This document shows, in pieces, positions 24,100 to 36,890 of a DNA stretch of 64,000 nt. The translations under genes were made by a program, and so were the position numbers. The DNA is from Odiellus spinosus (Eukaryota > Arthropoda > Arachnida > Opiliones > Phalangiidae): contig OY987225.1 in NCBI GenBank assembly GCA_963920705.1, forward strand, positions 28,705,538 through 28,769,537, in the 5' to 3' direction. Under the pieces are notes generated by a model, which saw nothing but the letters and a program-made list of their open reading frames with translations, was not told the origin of the DNA and ran no database searches. Numbering within the stretch: position 1 is the stretch's first letter; every line of letters begins with the position of its first letter.

Positions 24100-24603
24100 A
24101 CGGCAGGGTTGGTTATTCATACTTATCTACGATAGGAGTTCATTGTTAATAGTCCTATGGGATCTAGACGACAGCAAAGTGTCCATGGCCTGAGCGATAA
24201 AAACACTACAAATGCCGCCTTCCTCACGCCACTGGTCTTAATCCGACCCTGTTTATTATGGATTTACTAGGTTTTAAGGGATACACCCAAATCTAAATTG
24301 TTTCAGCTTCCATATAACGACACTTAATCTAAATAAAATAACAGTAATAAAATAACGAACAATAAAAATATGGAAACCAAAAATTATTTCTCTACTTGAC
24401 CCGTGAGTTCCCAAAAAACCCTTAAATATTTATCCAAAAAAATGAGGTGAAAACCTTTTTTTCAAGTGGCACCAAACCAATTATTTGATATTCTGAAAAC
24501 CAGCATGATAACCAAAGTAATGATTACATTATTAAAATTTTAATATCATTTTATGATCATGATTATAAAGATTTAAGACCGTCACACGTTTTTATTAAAT
24601 TTT

Positions 24604-24925
24604 TTAAAGGGAGAATGCAACCTAACAACAAGTGATTTTTTTTTTTTCCGATTCCTTATCGTTTAAATAGACCTAATCTACCTGTAAAACCCTGAAAAAA
24701 GGCTTAGTTGGATTCATGGAAATCCTGATTTTCTTCAAATTAATGGGTGAGCGACCAATGAGCAAAGGCCAGTCAAACGAGGAGAGATCTCCACGAAACT
24801 TCTAATAACATTCGATTGGTTGATAACCCTTCAATGCGAAAAAATTTAGGATCCCCATGAATCCAGCTAAGCCTATTTTCCGGGTTTGAAATTTATTTCT
24901 AGTTCAATATTTGTAATTTATGTCT
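24604..24925. mobile_element. palindromic element family A, copy 2
   Basis: The left terminus TTAAAGGGAGAATGCAACC is intact, followed by the core palindrome (AAAGGCTTAGTTGGATTCAT .. ATGAATCCAGCTAAGCC). The right outer arm is lost. Confidence 0.7.
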
Positions 24926-27900
24926 TGTTGGAGTAGGTTAATTATCTAATGTATCGAAAATCCACATCTGTGTGGAACTGGCTTTATTATGAAATTAAAA
25001 AGAAATTGACACTAATTTAGAAAAATATTAAGTTGCGAAAATCGAAATTTGAATAAAGCCAGTTGTTAAGGGCGTAGAAAGATTATTTCGCCTTAAAACA
25101 TATTTTTGGCGGGTTTGACCATGTTTGTTAAGCCTAGTTTAGAAATGGACTAATATATAGGGCGGCTATGTTTATTCGTGACGTAATTACCCACCGATTA
25201 TCTGGAACGATTGCTTAAAATAACATTAGCTGTTAATTTACGCTTCGCCTTAAGCCTTGGACTAATTGACGATCGTGCATTTGTTTAAATAATATTTTTT
25301 GCTAAGCCTAATTCAAATATTTAGCACCTAATCATAACCTTAACACGCATAATTCTTATTTTTAAAACTATTTTTGGGCGTAATTTTCTCTTGGAAAATA
25401 TATCTAAAGCCTTCACAATAATTTTTTTTTATTATTATTTGGAAATAAACAAGTTAAAAAGCAAAACCACACCCAGGGTTAGGCAAATCAGCCAAAATCT
25501 TTTAAATATTGAAAGCTTTAAAGGTTAAATTCTTTCTTATTTCTAAATAAAACGTGTATTGTGGGGGTTTTAAAGAGAGCATGAAATGTAAATTAATCAA
25601 GGGATATTTAATCAGTTTTTATCAGATATTACCCTTAAATGATACGAATTTCACCAGAAAAACGACATTATTTGTGGGAATAAAAAAGATACCTTTTTAG
25701 AAACATTCGTCTATTGAATGCCATTTCAAAAACATTGGCATGAGCAATTGAGTGCTTTTGAAATAAATCGAAAAATTATTTAAGCCTAATTTCGGAACTT
25801 TGATAATCTATTGTGAATTACCACAAAACCTTTAGTGAATTACCACAAAGTGAGTTATGCTTTTAAAACCAAATCGATTTGAAATGATTTGTTTCCATTT
25901 AATCAACCTGAATATTGGCTAAATATATTTTTAAAAGATTAAAAATATTCTTATAAATTTCAGTTTCCCTTTAAAACGTTTGACGTCACGATCTGGTGTT
26001 AGGCACCCTATGTTACGTATTATCTTAAACCGACAATCATTTTGGGTCAATGGATGAGATTTTATACACTTTTACTTAAAATTTATTAAAATATTTCCCG
26101 AAAACAAAAAAAAAAAAAACCCGCTTTATTTTTTCGGGGAATTTTTAAAGCTATTTATACGAAATAAGCGTTTAAATCGGAAAATGGAAGAACATTTCGA
26201 ATTCAAGGGGGGGGGGGAGGATTATGTAGGTCACGATTGTTCATTTTAAATGAAAAGTCATGATTTGTTGTTGGACGAAGACGTACGTACGTCACTCTGA
26301 TAAAAAGTTTTAAGTGTCTTACATTTTCCACCCCCAAAAATATATCCGCCTAATTAACCCACGCTCAGGTGTTTTAAACGACGAAAAAGTATATACCAAG
26401 AAACGAAATTATAATTTAGTGGACCCCAATTAAGGACTATAAAATACATCTCCAAGGTCATTTAAACAAAAATTAAAGGCAGACATACAGAGAACTTTCA
26501 GCTTTAAAGATTGCCCCTATAAACTATCCAAGAAAATATAAATTTAATTCGATTTGAAGAGGTTTGAACTAAAAAAAAAAAAAAACATTTTTCTATCCAT
26601 CTCCCTTTAAACCTTAATCAAAGTCTTAATTTCGCGCCAAAAAGAAACGTTTTATTAGAGTTAGAAGATATAGGTATTTAATTTGTAATTATTAACGTAA
26701 TTCAAAAGAAAAGCCATACTCTACAACAATTTTAATTATAAAATTAAACTAATTTCAAGGACAGAGACGTTGGGTTTTTTTCCTTCCGAATATTTTGAAT
26801 TTGGCTGAGAAAATTTTAAAAAAATTAGGCCTAACAAAGTTTCGCAATAAAACGTAATTTTTAAGAAACTAGTTTTTCATCTCTAATTAGAATGAAAAAC
26901 ATTTCTTAGTTAAAAAATTTGGGGACTGAGTTTATAGATTCAGAGTTTGAAAATTTATGAAAATTAAGCTGAATTAAACTTGTATTAATTGACTTTGATA
27001 ATGACGTAACAAGAAAATTGCATGGGCCGAATAATTAAGCCTTTTTTTTTTTAAATCGCGCGGCTTTTAAGGGTTGTTTCTATCGCGCATGTCTACTTTA
27101 AATACTCTTAATTCTAAAATTTAATTTAGCAAGCGCATTACTAACTTATTTCTAAGTACGTAAAACTTTAGGAAAATCATAATTTGGAACAATATAATTA
27201 AAATTTTAAATTAAAATGACATTAAGCCATACTTAATTGGCGTTAATTTAATTTTAATTCGCTGTATAATGGTTTAAATTTCCATAATTTGGAAATAAGT
27301 GTCGATAATTCCTGGCATTTACGTCATCAGTAATTTCACGTGACTTTAGAAAAGATTATGGGATAACTTTATTTCATAACTCATTAGTGAAAAAAAAAAC
27401 TGGTACGGATTTAGAGTAATATAGAGAAAACGACATGCTATTGAATGAACCAGATAAATTAAGTATAATTACTTGAAAATATACTAAAAATAGTTAATAA
27501 ATACCTTGAATTCGTTAAATTTTGGTTCAAGTTACTTATGGTATTAAATTTTGGAAAGGAAAAAGGTTTTTAGTATAAGGGAAATATAGGCCTTTTAATT
27601 TACTGTTTGTTTAAATGGTAAAATTACAAAAAAATGTAATTTAAACTTGTTTATGGATTAAAAATGAACAAATTGCCAAAGGAGGTCAAAGTTTATCGCT
27701 TTAAATCGTATACAAGTCTACTTTTTAATAGGCTTTCGTGTTCCGCATCGTTATAAGAACATGTTATTGCCAATTTTCATATCCAACTCACTTTTCCCTA
27801 TCAATACAAAGCCAAAAACGGTTCAGCGTATCATAAAAACATTGCTTTTTCACAAGTTTAGTCAGAAACAAGAATTTTGAAGCGTTTGAAAAAGGAATTT

Positions 27901-28715
27901 CGCGCTTAAAAATCATAGTAATTCAAATACGAATTATTTTACGAATACTGGTAAATTACTGTGGGAGATTAAATTACCGCGTAACTAACAGTAACTATTT
28001 TAATTTTTCCCTTTTTAGGAAGTGGTATTTCTTCTGAGATGCGTCGATCAGATAACATTCCGGAAAACTATAAATTTTCAACGCCAAATATTATTTAAAA
28101 ACCATTTTTTAAAATGTTTTTCACCCAATAATTTTTGTTTTCCGTAATATGTATTTCGTGAAATAAAATCTTGTGTTTTTTATTGTCTGCGCATGATTTC
28201 TTATTGAACGTTAAATTATCGAGTCAAAATCGAAGAAAATTCCCATTGTATTCGGCCTAGTTTTGAAGTTTTTTGTTTTAGAGAAGAGAAAGATTTGTTT
28301 GAATGAATTTGAGTGTGTTTCGACTCCTTAGTTCGTTGTCTTTTGATTTTATTTACTAGGTAATAATAAGAAAGCGAGATTATCGGCAAATCTAATCAAG
28401 AATGTGCCAGAAAATTGAGGGCAAGGTTAAATTGGTTCGTTAGACTTTTAGTAACGTGATATACTACAATAAAAATCATCCTATTGAAATATATAACAAT
28501 ATTACTAGGTATTCGGGACTTGTATTAATTAAAGAAAGCGGTTTAATTGATAGAGAAACGGGTTAAAGGATGAAACCAGGACAAGATATCCGAACAAGCT
28601 AAGTTGCAGCTCAGGCAGGGGAAGGGAGGGGAGTCCATTAAATTGAAGAATCGCCGCCTAACCTCAAATCGAAAAATGACCACCAATCCATTACTTGGTC
28701 ATTGTTACCTATTAA

Positions 28716-29053
28716 CAGAAGTAGATGAAACCCTCCTTTGAAGTCTACTACTCTAATGTTCGATATAGCGCTCCTCTCTGTATGGGTAAAATTCCCAATT
28801 TTACGAGATCGGAGGGGTCCTACTTCATCCCCCCCTGTCTACGGAAAATTGGAAATTCTCTCTCTCCACAAACGACGACGTTTTTTTGACGAACTTCAAG
28901 GCTGCTAGAGATATTCGCTCGACGAACTCCAGTTCCGAAAATATCTACCGTTAGGAGGCGTACGAATCGCGCTTTTTGAAACTAACCCATACAGAGAGGG
29001 GTAAACAAGACCCGGGAGTAATAGACTTCAAAGGAGGGTTTCATCGGCTTCTG
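28716..29053. mobile_element. inverted-repeat element family C, copy 1
   Basis: The 338-bp element has ends CAGAAGTAGATGAAACCCTC and ..GGGTTTCATCGGCTTCTG. It is flanked by CTATTAA on both sides, a 7-bp target duplication. A second copy in opposite orientation is at 63297-63624. Confidence 0.8.
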
Positions 29054-29130
29054 CTATTAATGAAGTCAAATGTAGTACAAAATATTTTTTAATGGATAAT
29101 GAAGAATAACAAAACATGGCTTTAATAAGC

Positions 29131-29266
29131 GTCCTCTTACGGCAAAGACTGGCAACAGTAAGAACTAACAAAACATCGCGAGTGTCTGCTATGGATAAAT
29201 ATAGGTAGAAACGCACGTGGTTTTGTTAGTTGCTACTTTTGTTTGCACTGCTTGCCGTTAGAGGAC
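29131..29266. mobile_element. short inverted-repeat element family B, copy 2
   Basis: GTCCTCTTACGGCAAAGACT at the left and ..CTGCTTGCCGTTAGAGGAC at the right. The interior also pairs (AACTAACAAAAC with GTTTTGTTAGTT). Confidence 0.7.
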
Positions 29267-32200
29267 TCTTATGAATGTCTTTTGTTATATTTATCTATTA
29301 AAGAGAGTATGAAGCTCTGAGCCAAGGTGGAAAGTGCAGGTTGACATTCCAGCCACTACGTCTAAGAAATGTTCTTTAAAATTTGGCGGAAGTTACGTAA
29401 GAAAACGAAACGTCGTGCAAGTTAGCTTTAAACTAGGCATTAATGTTTCAACTTAAAAGAGGCTCACACTAATTCTTTTCGAATGTCTATAGATTATAAT
29501 TTTAGTTCTATTATCATACTATTAAAACGTCATATTCAAAATTTTAAACATCTGGGTAGACGCGTTCTTAAAGAACTTCAGAAAGGTAAATGTCAAAAAA
29601 AGTATATCTGTAATGTAATTAACGATAATTTTCATACGAGAGATAGGACTTTCTGGATTAAGTACTTAAACGAAAAAGACCGCGCGAAAACGACTTTATC
29701 AAGTTCCAGAACGAGCGAAAGTCAACTGAAGACTCTACAATAGTTCGAATCTCTTTTTTAACGATCTTTCCGAAAATGCTACTCAATTTTCAACCAGTGA
29801 TAGAATCACTTTAAAAATCAGATTAATTTTGAGGGATTAACGATTTAAGCGACATTCAATTCGCTTAGTAACAGATTAAACTAAAATTTTCATAATTTAT
29901 TTATATCAACTCAGAAAGTTTAGTAATTTTAATATTAAATACGGAATCATAAAATTATTATCTTTGCTCAATATAATTAATAAGAAACAAATTAATTAAA
30001 AATTAAGAACTTTAAAAGATGGCGATATCATATTAAAGCTTCTAGATGAGCCGGTTTTAAAAATTTCGCGCCCAAAACCAAATCTGAACTAAAAGCTTGA
30101 AGACTTTCTGTATAAAAAATGAAAACTAGTTTGTAGAATTAATTTTCCTTTGAGTTTCGTGTGATTCGTGTTAGATGGCAACAGCGTTTATATAAAGCAA
30201 GTTTTAAACTTGAATTATTTTTCTTTTAGAAACAGGTTCATTTTTTTCAATACGGAAAGTGAAAAGTACCTTGCATAATGATATTCAAATTATATATTCA
30301 GTTCAAGTTTATTCTGGCCCCAATCACGTAAAATATATGATCATGATTGATAATGAAACAACGTCCTTATATGGGTCTAATTTCTCTAACTGCTTGTAAA
30401 ATATTAGATTTTAATTAACCGGCTGTATATATGATGTAAGATTAAACTAAATTTCTCAGTTAATTTAAATGGGTGAAGAAATACAGGGGTTCAATAGCCA
30501 AAAAGGCTTACAAGCGCAGCACATATTTTAATTTTGTTTGGTAATTAGTATCGCAAAGAACCCAATGGAGCTAAAACTTTAATATAATCTATAAAAATCT
30601 ATCAAAAATTATAAATCTATATAAGAATTTAGTCACCTTTAACAACAGTATTAAACTAGAGAGCGAAATAATATCTAAACCGTGTAGTTATAAAAGATAT
30701 AAGCCCTCTTTTTGAAGCTTTACTTTCGCTGAACGTGTAAGATTGGTTAAAATGCACCCACAGTAATATTTCGCAGCCTTTCTTAACCAATTAAAATTAT
30801 CTTTAACATCAGTTTATAAATTTCAACAAGCAATTATCCATATGATACAATTTAAGATATAAATATGTATGAAATTATGTAACATTTTGCGTCAACCAAA
30901 ATTAGTTAATTAAAACTTATTAGTATTCGCGATTCAATTGATATAACCACGCGCCAGACCTAAATTCAACATACCCCAATTAAAAAAACTGAAAATCGAA
31001 AATTTAGCTGATGCAACAACGTATAATATAAAACTTGGTATTACCCGTCAAAAATGTCGTTTCTTATATTAATTATTTATTAGTTAATAATTAAAATTGG
31101 TTCAAGTTCTTAATTTCATAATTAAACATAGCATATGCTTTTATATCTCGATATCCCTAATCTATAAATCAATATTTATATTCGTTCCCCTCCGACAGAC
31201 AGTCAAACATACCTAAATAATTATATTTTTTGTTTATCAAACGTACTGGCCAAATTATGTAATATCATCTGAATTTGTCAAATTTGCGCGTGCAATAGTT
31301 TCTTAAAAATCATCATAAAATTAAATTTAAAACTAAATAACCCTTGATATTTAACACAATCTACAAGGTTGTGTTTAACAAAACTCGAAACATCAAAATG
31401 GGATAACGTCTAAAGTTCTCAGTAAAAACCTTCTAATTGACAAATGGAAGAGAAATTAAAAACAATTTTCGATTAAATTCATGATTTTAATCGATTAATC
31501 GTTAGATGGGTACTTGATTAATGATCGATTAAAGGGCGTGGTCCTTTTGAAAGCCGGTAGAAAGTTAATCGACCCATATTTTTCTCGCCCTATCTAATTT
31601 TTTTCATTGCGGCGATACCGGCGGAATTAATTATTCCTATAGGCACCCCCTTTATGTCAATATCGAGATAAATCTGGTGTAGGCTTCTCCCAAATTCCAG
31701 TTTTTACCAGTTCTAACGGAATAAATTATAAAGAAGGTGAAAACCCGTCCGGCACTCGGAACACGAAAATTATAATGGCTCCAGGGCAGATATTTTATTT
31801 TTTCCTGTTTTTTTTTTTTTTTTGATTTTTGCTGGATTTTTTTATATTGTTTTAATTTCATCTTCGTTTAGTTAAATAGTTAAATTAAGCGCTTAACTAT
31901 TATTATTAAAGTTTTACAATACACAAATATGTTAATTATGTACTCTAGACTTTCACGCGACTCTTTGATGCAAAAGCATAGAATTGTTTATGATCTTATG
32001 AAAAATCACAGGATTGTTTGTGATATTTTCAAAAAACAGAAAACATTTATCAAAAGAGGTAAAAGCGGCAAGGCACGTCTAGACGTTTAAACGTTTAATT
32101 GAACTTCTTCTATACTAATTTACATAAAATTTCTATTGCGTTTGACAAACGGAAGTTACTCGAACAGCTATAGACCGCGAAAGGTCCTTGTAAATAAACA

Positions 32201-32550
32201 AATATCGTGATAACTTAAAAAAAAAAAAAACCAACATAAAATCAATACTATGAAATGAATTAAACCAAGATGAAACTAAATCACCACGCCTAAAACGGGA
32301 ATTTAAAATATAGCATTTAACTTACTATATTATCTACAATTGAGTTTCCATCATCAATAAGTCTAGTCTTCCCTCTATCTCCATTTCATATGGTTTCATT
32401 TAGTTATACGATGAATTTAGATTTATTCGTGATGAAAACACAAAATTGACGTAGCTTATCACACCTTAAGCAGGGTTTAAAAACAAAATATAAACTAATT
32501 AAGAACTAAATAACTCCCTAAATAAAAATTATTTAATAAACATTTTGGGA

Positions 32551-32558
32551 TATATAAG
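32551..32558 (+). promoter_or_regulatory. TATA box of the APW-repeat gene
   Basis: TATATAAG lies 93 bases before the start codon at 32644. Confidence 0.65.
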
Positions 32559-32643
32559 GGCTTCGGATTAGGACTTAGGTATCAAACTAATCTTAAACTA
32601 CTCAAACTTCTCTCGTGATTTCACTAAAAACCTTCAATTCATC

Positions 32644-33277
32644 ATGAACAAACTCGTAAGGATTTCTTATTAACGATTTGAATCGCTAAGTACTTGGATT
32701 TATAATTAGTACTTCAATCTATTTTGTAGTTCATCGTCGCTTTGGTCGGCATGTTGGCCGTCGCTAATGCCGGAATTATCGCTCCATGGGCTGTCGGCGC
32801 CCCATGGGCTGCCGGAGCTCCATGGGCTGCCGGAGCTCCATGGGCTGCCGGAGCTCCATGGGCTGCCGCCCCCTGGGCAGCCGCTCCATGGGCTGCCGGC
32901 GCTCCATGGGCTGCCGGCGCTCCCTGGGCAGCCGCTCCATGGGCTGCTCGCGCACCCTGGGCAGCCGCATCTTGGACAGGTAAATATTGTCCACCATAAT
33001 ATTTTTACGAGTCGACATGGTCAATACATATATGCTGCTTAATTACTGAATTATTTACGATTTTCAAATAAGTAAATACATAAAAGAAACGTGGCTAAAT
33101 GCAAATGCAAAGTACTTATTTTAAAAAATAAGTAAATATTTTAAAGAAATTATTTATATTCACTTTAAGAAATAAAGTCTAACCCTTTAATTAATAATTA
33201 AATATTATTTAGCTCCCTGGACCGCCCGCGCCGCTATTGCTGCCGCACCATTGGCAACCACTAAGATCATTGGTTAA
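32644..33277 (+). CDS. secreted Ala-Pro-Trp repeat protein ending KIIG
   Basis: The exons are 32644-32655 (MNKL, gtaagg), 32730-32979 and 33213-33277. Intron phases are 0 and 1, and the product has 108 residues. The signal peptide ends ..MLAVANA. The mature chain is a tryptophan-rich repeat, APWAAG or APWAA, with 12 APW triplets plus one ASW, ending PLATTKIIG. The KIIG terminus, the MNxx first exon and the phase 1 split-Ala codon tie it to the GLGYAG genes and to the gene at 53751. Just after the stop, CG|gtaagt at 33283 and an acceptor at 33691-33692 suggest a 3' untranslated intron, with AATAAA at 33793. Read without splicing, exon 2 would run on into intron sequence (..GKYCPP). The role is probably extracellular structural; no described family was recognised. 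Confidence 0.85.
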
Positions 33278-33847
33278 ACTCGGTAAGTTTTAGTTTTTAC
33301 GATAAATTAAAATTTTATGAACGACCCCTTAAACTGGTGTCTAACGAACGGACACACTTACAGGCCATAAGTAACGATATAGGTATTTCTCACACTAGAG
33401 TACCTTAAACTTCAGGGACTAAAACCGGTTAAAATCTTACACTATTGAGGTCGGGATAAAGAGAAAGTCGAATTTTTATAATAATTAGTTAATTTTTGGC
33501 AGGTTGTGGGATACAGATTTTTTTTAAATTAGATTTTATCGGATACCGGTTAAAAATTAATCCCATTTTAAAAAGGATGAAAAGATTTTGAAATATCACT
33601 TAGAGATTACGTTAACTATAAGGAACATACATTTAAAATAGGTGTTCAATAATATTAAAGTGATTATTAAAATTTCCTTATTTCAATTTCAGATTTTTTT
33701 GCAAAATCCAGCTAAATCCAACGATCATAACGCGATATTTAATGTCGGTTTAAATATTGTAAAATATTCTAAATTGTACAAAATATCGGGTTAATAAAAA
33801 GTTGCTATACATTTAAAAATATTTGAGTACATTTAAAAGTATTTTGA

Positions 33848-34038
33848 AAGTAAATATAAATTCGGACCAATCATATTATTTCAGGCTTCAAGAGCGCTTG
33901 TAATGTCTTAACATATAAAGAATAGGCTGTCTTTGACGCCTAAAAGACGACGTCAACCTATTCATTTTAAGTTAGATCATTACAAGCACTGTTGAAGGCT
34001 GAAATAATATGATTGGTCCGAATTTTTATTTACTTTTA
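33848..34038. mobile_element. 190-bp foldback element
   Basis: The long arms (about 33848-33905 and 33979-34038) are nearly perfect inverses, including CGGACCAATCATATTATTTC and GAAATAATATGATTGGTCCG. The centre also pairs partly (GAATAGGCTG with CAACCTATTC). It is related to the foldback at 14399. Confidence 0.75.
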
Positions 34039-34039
34039 T

Positions 34040-35000
34040 AGAAAAATTTACCAAACTTTAGAAATTAATTTAAACGTCTAAAAAGTCTGAAAAAAATTCT
34101 CGAATACGTTTCGGAAAATAAATTCAAAAGCTGTTTTCATCATATGTTTCATTAATAATTAAAAAAATAAATTATAACTCTACCATGACATTTATTAGCT
34201 TAAATATAAAAGAAGTTTAAATTTGTAATTTTTTACTCGCGGTGACTGCATTACAGTTGTTACCCTTCACCCACCGGTTAAGAAAAGTTCCTTACAAAGC
34301 TCCACCTGCATTTTCTTAAACTAATTTACGTAACCAGAATTATTTTGGATACAAAGTTGTTCAAGCGTGTGCCATAAGAGGGAGACAGAAGTTCTAAGAA
34401 TTGCAAAAGTTGTAATATATTTTTTCGGATATTGGAAAGTTCTCACCCACAAGGAAATTAAACTATAAAAGCTTAAATTATTAAATTTTCTCACAGGTGG
34501 TCAATAGTACTACATTTTTAATAAAATTATCGAGGCTTAAAGAGGAGAATCTGGACTACAAATTAAAATTGGCTCGATCAAAAATAGGGAAAATTTTACG
34601 TGGGCCGAAGTATTTAAGATTGTTACTCAAATTGACCTCGCATATTATTGTCATCATAATTACAATAAATAAACATAAGTATGCAATTACGCTCTCAACT
34701 ACTGTCTCCAGTGCAACACCACGTGTATTCTCTATAAATTCTATACACTGACGGTGCCATGATTTTTCCCGACTAAGGCAGGAAACTTAATTGACTAAAA
34801 ATTAATTTCAATCGAAATTCTAGAAGCTGTATTCAATATTGTAAACAATTTTAACAAATTGTTTTCATGTAATCAAATAGAAGTAGATGGTAACATAAAC
34901 TGATTCCTTCTCCATAATGAAGATATGTTCGTACCCAAAGAGATGAAAGATATTCAAGTACTTAACTAAGAAATAGATGACACTAATTGTTTTAGTTATA
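34040..35000. other. intergenic DNA
   Basis: No supported gene. A short fragment near 34085-34160 resembles the repeat with the AAAACGTATTCGAGAATTTT block. Confidence 0.4.
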
Positions 35001-35112
35001 AAATGCCATATTTTTTTTATTTATACATCTTTTTACAGTATCAAAAAGTATATAAACAATTTTGATGTCATAAGTTAGGTTTGATTTGCAGTCGAAGTAA
35101 TTGTTAAATTAC

Positions 35113-36157
35113 TTAACCGATGATCTTGGCGGCACCATAACCGTGTCCGTAGGCACCGAGACCATAAGCTCCGACTCCGTATGGGGCGGCGAGACCGGCG
35201 TATCCCAAACCAGCTCCATATCCGAGACCAAGAGGAGCAGCGTATCCGTATGGTCCAGCGGCCTTGATGACTCCAGCAGATCCGGCTACGACGGCACCGT
35301 GTCCGAGACCAGCGCCGTATCCGAGACCGGCGTATCCGAGACCAGCACCGTATCCGAGACCGGCACCGTATCCGAGACCAGCGCCGTATCCGAGACCGGC
35401 GTATCCGAGTCCGGTTCCAACAACACCAGCGCTGGCGACAGCGACGAGGGCCAAAAGGGCGACAGCGATCTTTTTTTTTCAAGTAAAGACTCCACGGTTA
35501 AACAACATATCACCCTAAAATACCAGCTTCTGAGTAGAACCACGATCTTAATTTGAGGGAATATTGACTTTCATGGTACTGACCAAGTCTTTAGCTAATA
35601 GTCAACGTCCAAACCATAATAATTAAAAGTACTTTGCGATGTTTTCATTCATTTTGCATCAGCATTTTCATAATAATCATAGTTGGAGCTTCCAGTACGA
35701 ACCTCCATCCTTACAATTTGTTTTCAACTAGGACTATTAAACACCTGGACACCTATCATAATAGATAAAGAGGAACCAAAAAGCTTGGCGTTCATAAATG
35801 CTATCTAACGTCAAATAGATGCTAAACTAAGAACTAACAAAACCCACGTCTGCTTATTCTTTATCCATAGCAGCCAAGAATGGGGTTTCGTTTGTTCTTA
35901 CTTTAGCCTGTGTTTGCCGTTAGAGGACGCTTAAGAACACCGGGTTTTGAGCTAGAGGCGAGCGTGGCTTAATTTGAAAACTTTATACTTGGAACTATAC
36001 ACGAAGAAAGGAACCTTAACTTTGCCAATTACTTCCAAGTAATGAGAGTTAGATTCGTATATTGCAAAAAGTCCAAGTAAGGAGATAGGGGCAAAATCAA
36101 TGGTTCAACTCGATATAACTTATACTTTCGTTAATTTTATATTACCATGGAGTTCAT
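35113..36157 (-). CDS. GLGYAG-repeat secreted protein, minus-strand member
   Basis: On the minus strand, exon 1 is 36157-36146 (MNSM, then gtaata) and exon 2 is 35469-35113. The phase 0 join gives 122 residues. The signal peptide ends ..VAVASA at residue 18. GLGYAG/GLGYGAG repeats follow, then one AGSAGVIKAAG segment, AAPLGLGYG, LAAPYGVGAYG and the KIIG terminus. It has only one copy of the segment that appears twice (AGPSG) in the plus-strand paralogues, and Ser-Ala replaces Pro-Ser. A polyadenylation signal is at 35016-35021 (TTTATT on plus). The intron contains a family B element. It lies head-to-head with the gene at 38279. A cuticle-type structural protein is the best guess. Confidence 0.88.
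35789..35937. mobile_element. short inverted-repeat element family B, copy 3
   Basis: It lies within the intron of the minus-strand gene. The ends are gttcataaatgctatctaacg and its approximate inverse ..GCCGTTAGAGGACGCTTAA. The interior pairs AACTAACAAAACCC with GGGTTTCGTTTGTT. Confidence 0.65.
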
Positions 36158-36243
36158 GTTGAAGTTTAAAGGTTGGTTTTTAGGAGATAATCCTGAAAAT
36201 TTAAGTAAAAGTGAATTGTGACGATTTGGGGCTCGTTCCTTGC

Positions 36244-36328
36244 CTTATATACGATTTGATATTTCAAGTGGTTTCGCCTTCTATAAGGTCTCACTCATTG
36301 GTTAGCTAACCTCACACACCCTGGTACC
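36244..36328 (-). promoter_or_regulatory. promoter of the minus-strand GLGYAG gene
   Basis: On the minus strand there is TATATAAG (36251-36244), CCAATGA (36301-36295) and ACCAGGGTGTGTGAGG (up to 36328). The same three elements, in the same order, precede the plus-strand paralogues. Confidence 0.7.
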
Positions 36329-36333
36329 AAAAT

Positions 36334-36334
<1 letters not shown>

Positions 36335-36378
<44 letters not shown>
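36335..36378. repeat. 44-base poly(T) tract
   Basis: An uninterrupted run of 44 T residues, about 85 bases upstream (in gene sense) of the minus-strand TATA box. It could be a poly(A) tail relic on the minus strand or slippage expansion. Confidence 0.9.
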
Positions 36379-36379
<1 letters not shown>

Positions 36380-36763
36380 TGTGGTCTTTAATCTTGTCTT
36401 TTGTATATTCAACGCCCAAAGAATAATAATTAATTCGTAATGTTTTACGCAAGTAATAACGGTGCAAAATCTAGGGATACCGGTATTTCATTTCGCGTTA
36501 TTCGAAACGCCTTGATATGACCAAATATGAAAAGTTGCATTTTATTTTATCAACCTTCAAAAAGAAAAACCAAAATTATTTTCATTTCTAACGAGGGGGA
36601 AAAGTAGGATGAAATCAAGATCACGGTATTTTATATAGTTAAAGGGACCAGGAAATTCGTTTTCAAAATGGTTAATTCTTCGTGAAACAAATCAGCTCAA
36701 AATATATTTCTAAATAACTCAAGGGCCAATCACCATTAAAACCGAGTTGGCAGCCAATTAAAG

Positions 36764-36890
36764 ATTATCGCGCCCTCGAAGCGCGCGCTCCATCAGAGTA
36801 TAACCATGGCAACGTTCCCGCCAAAATCGCTTCAAATGGAAATAGTCCCAAATTAGGCTTAGCGTAAAATCAACCAGAAATTGATTTCCC
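36764..36890. repeat. dispersed repeat family F, copy 1
   Basis: Blocks such as GTATAACCATGGCAACG and TTAGGCTTAG..AAATCAACCAG recur in inverse orientation at 45396-45535. Confidence 0.6.

Larger units (their letters stand above)
22300..32540. other. 10-kb gene-poor region
   Basis: No convincing coding sequence, promoter-exon pair or RNA gene was seen. Identified content: an inverted-repeat element (22540-23082), an 18-bp perfect palindrome (23474-23491), family B elements (23983-24099, 29131-29266), a family A element (24604-24925) and a family C element (28716-29053). The rest is AT-rich unique-looking sequence. Confidence 0.5.

Noticed and set aside
29483-29743. 86-codon open frame, Lys-rich
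   Set aside because: It is unsupported by a promoter, introns or similarity, and it runs up to a short block that recurs elsewhere as repeat DNA.
32767-33042. Alternative open frames through the APW repeat (Leu-Pro-Glu and Met-Gly-Cys types)
   Set aside because: The 18-bp DNA unit leaves several frames open. Only the Ala-Pro-Trp frame joins a signal peptide and the KIIG exon through consensus splice sites.
34497-34751. 84-codon open frame preceded by an acceptor-like cacag
   Set aside because: The composition is that of AT-rich random translation, with no start context, no homologous copy and no promoter.
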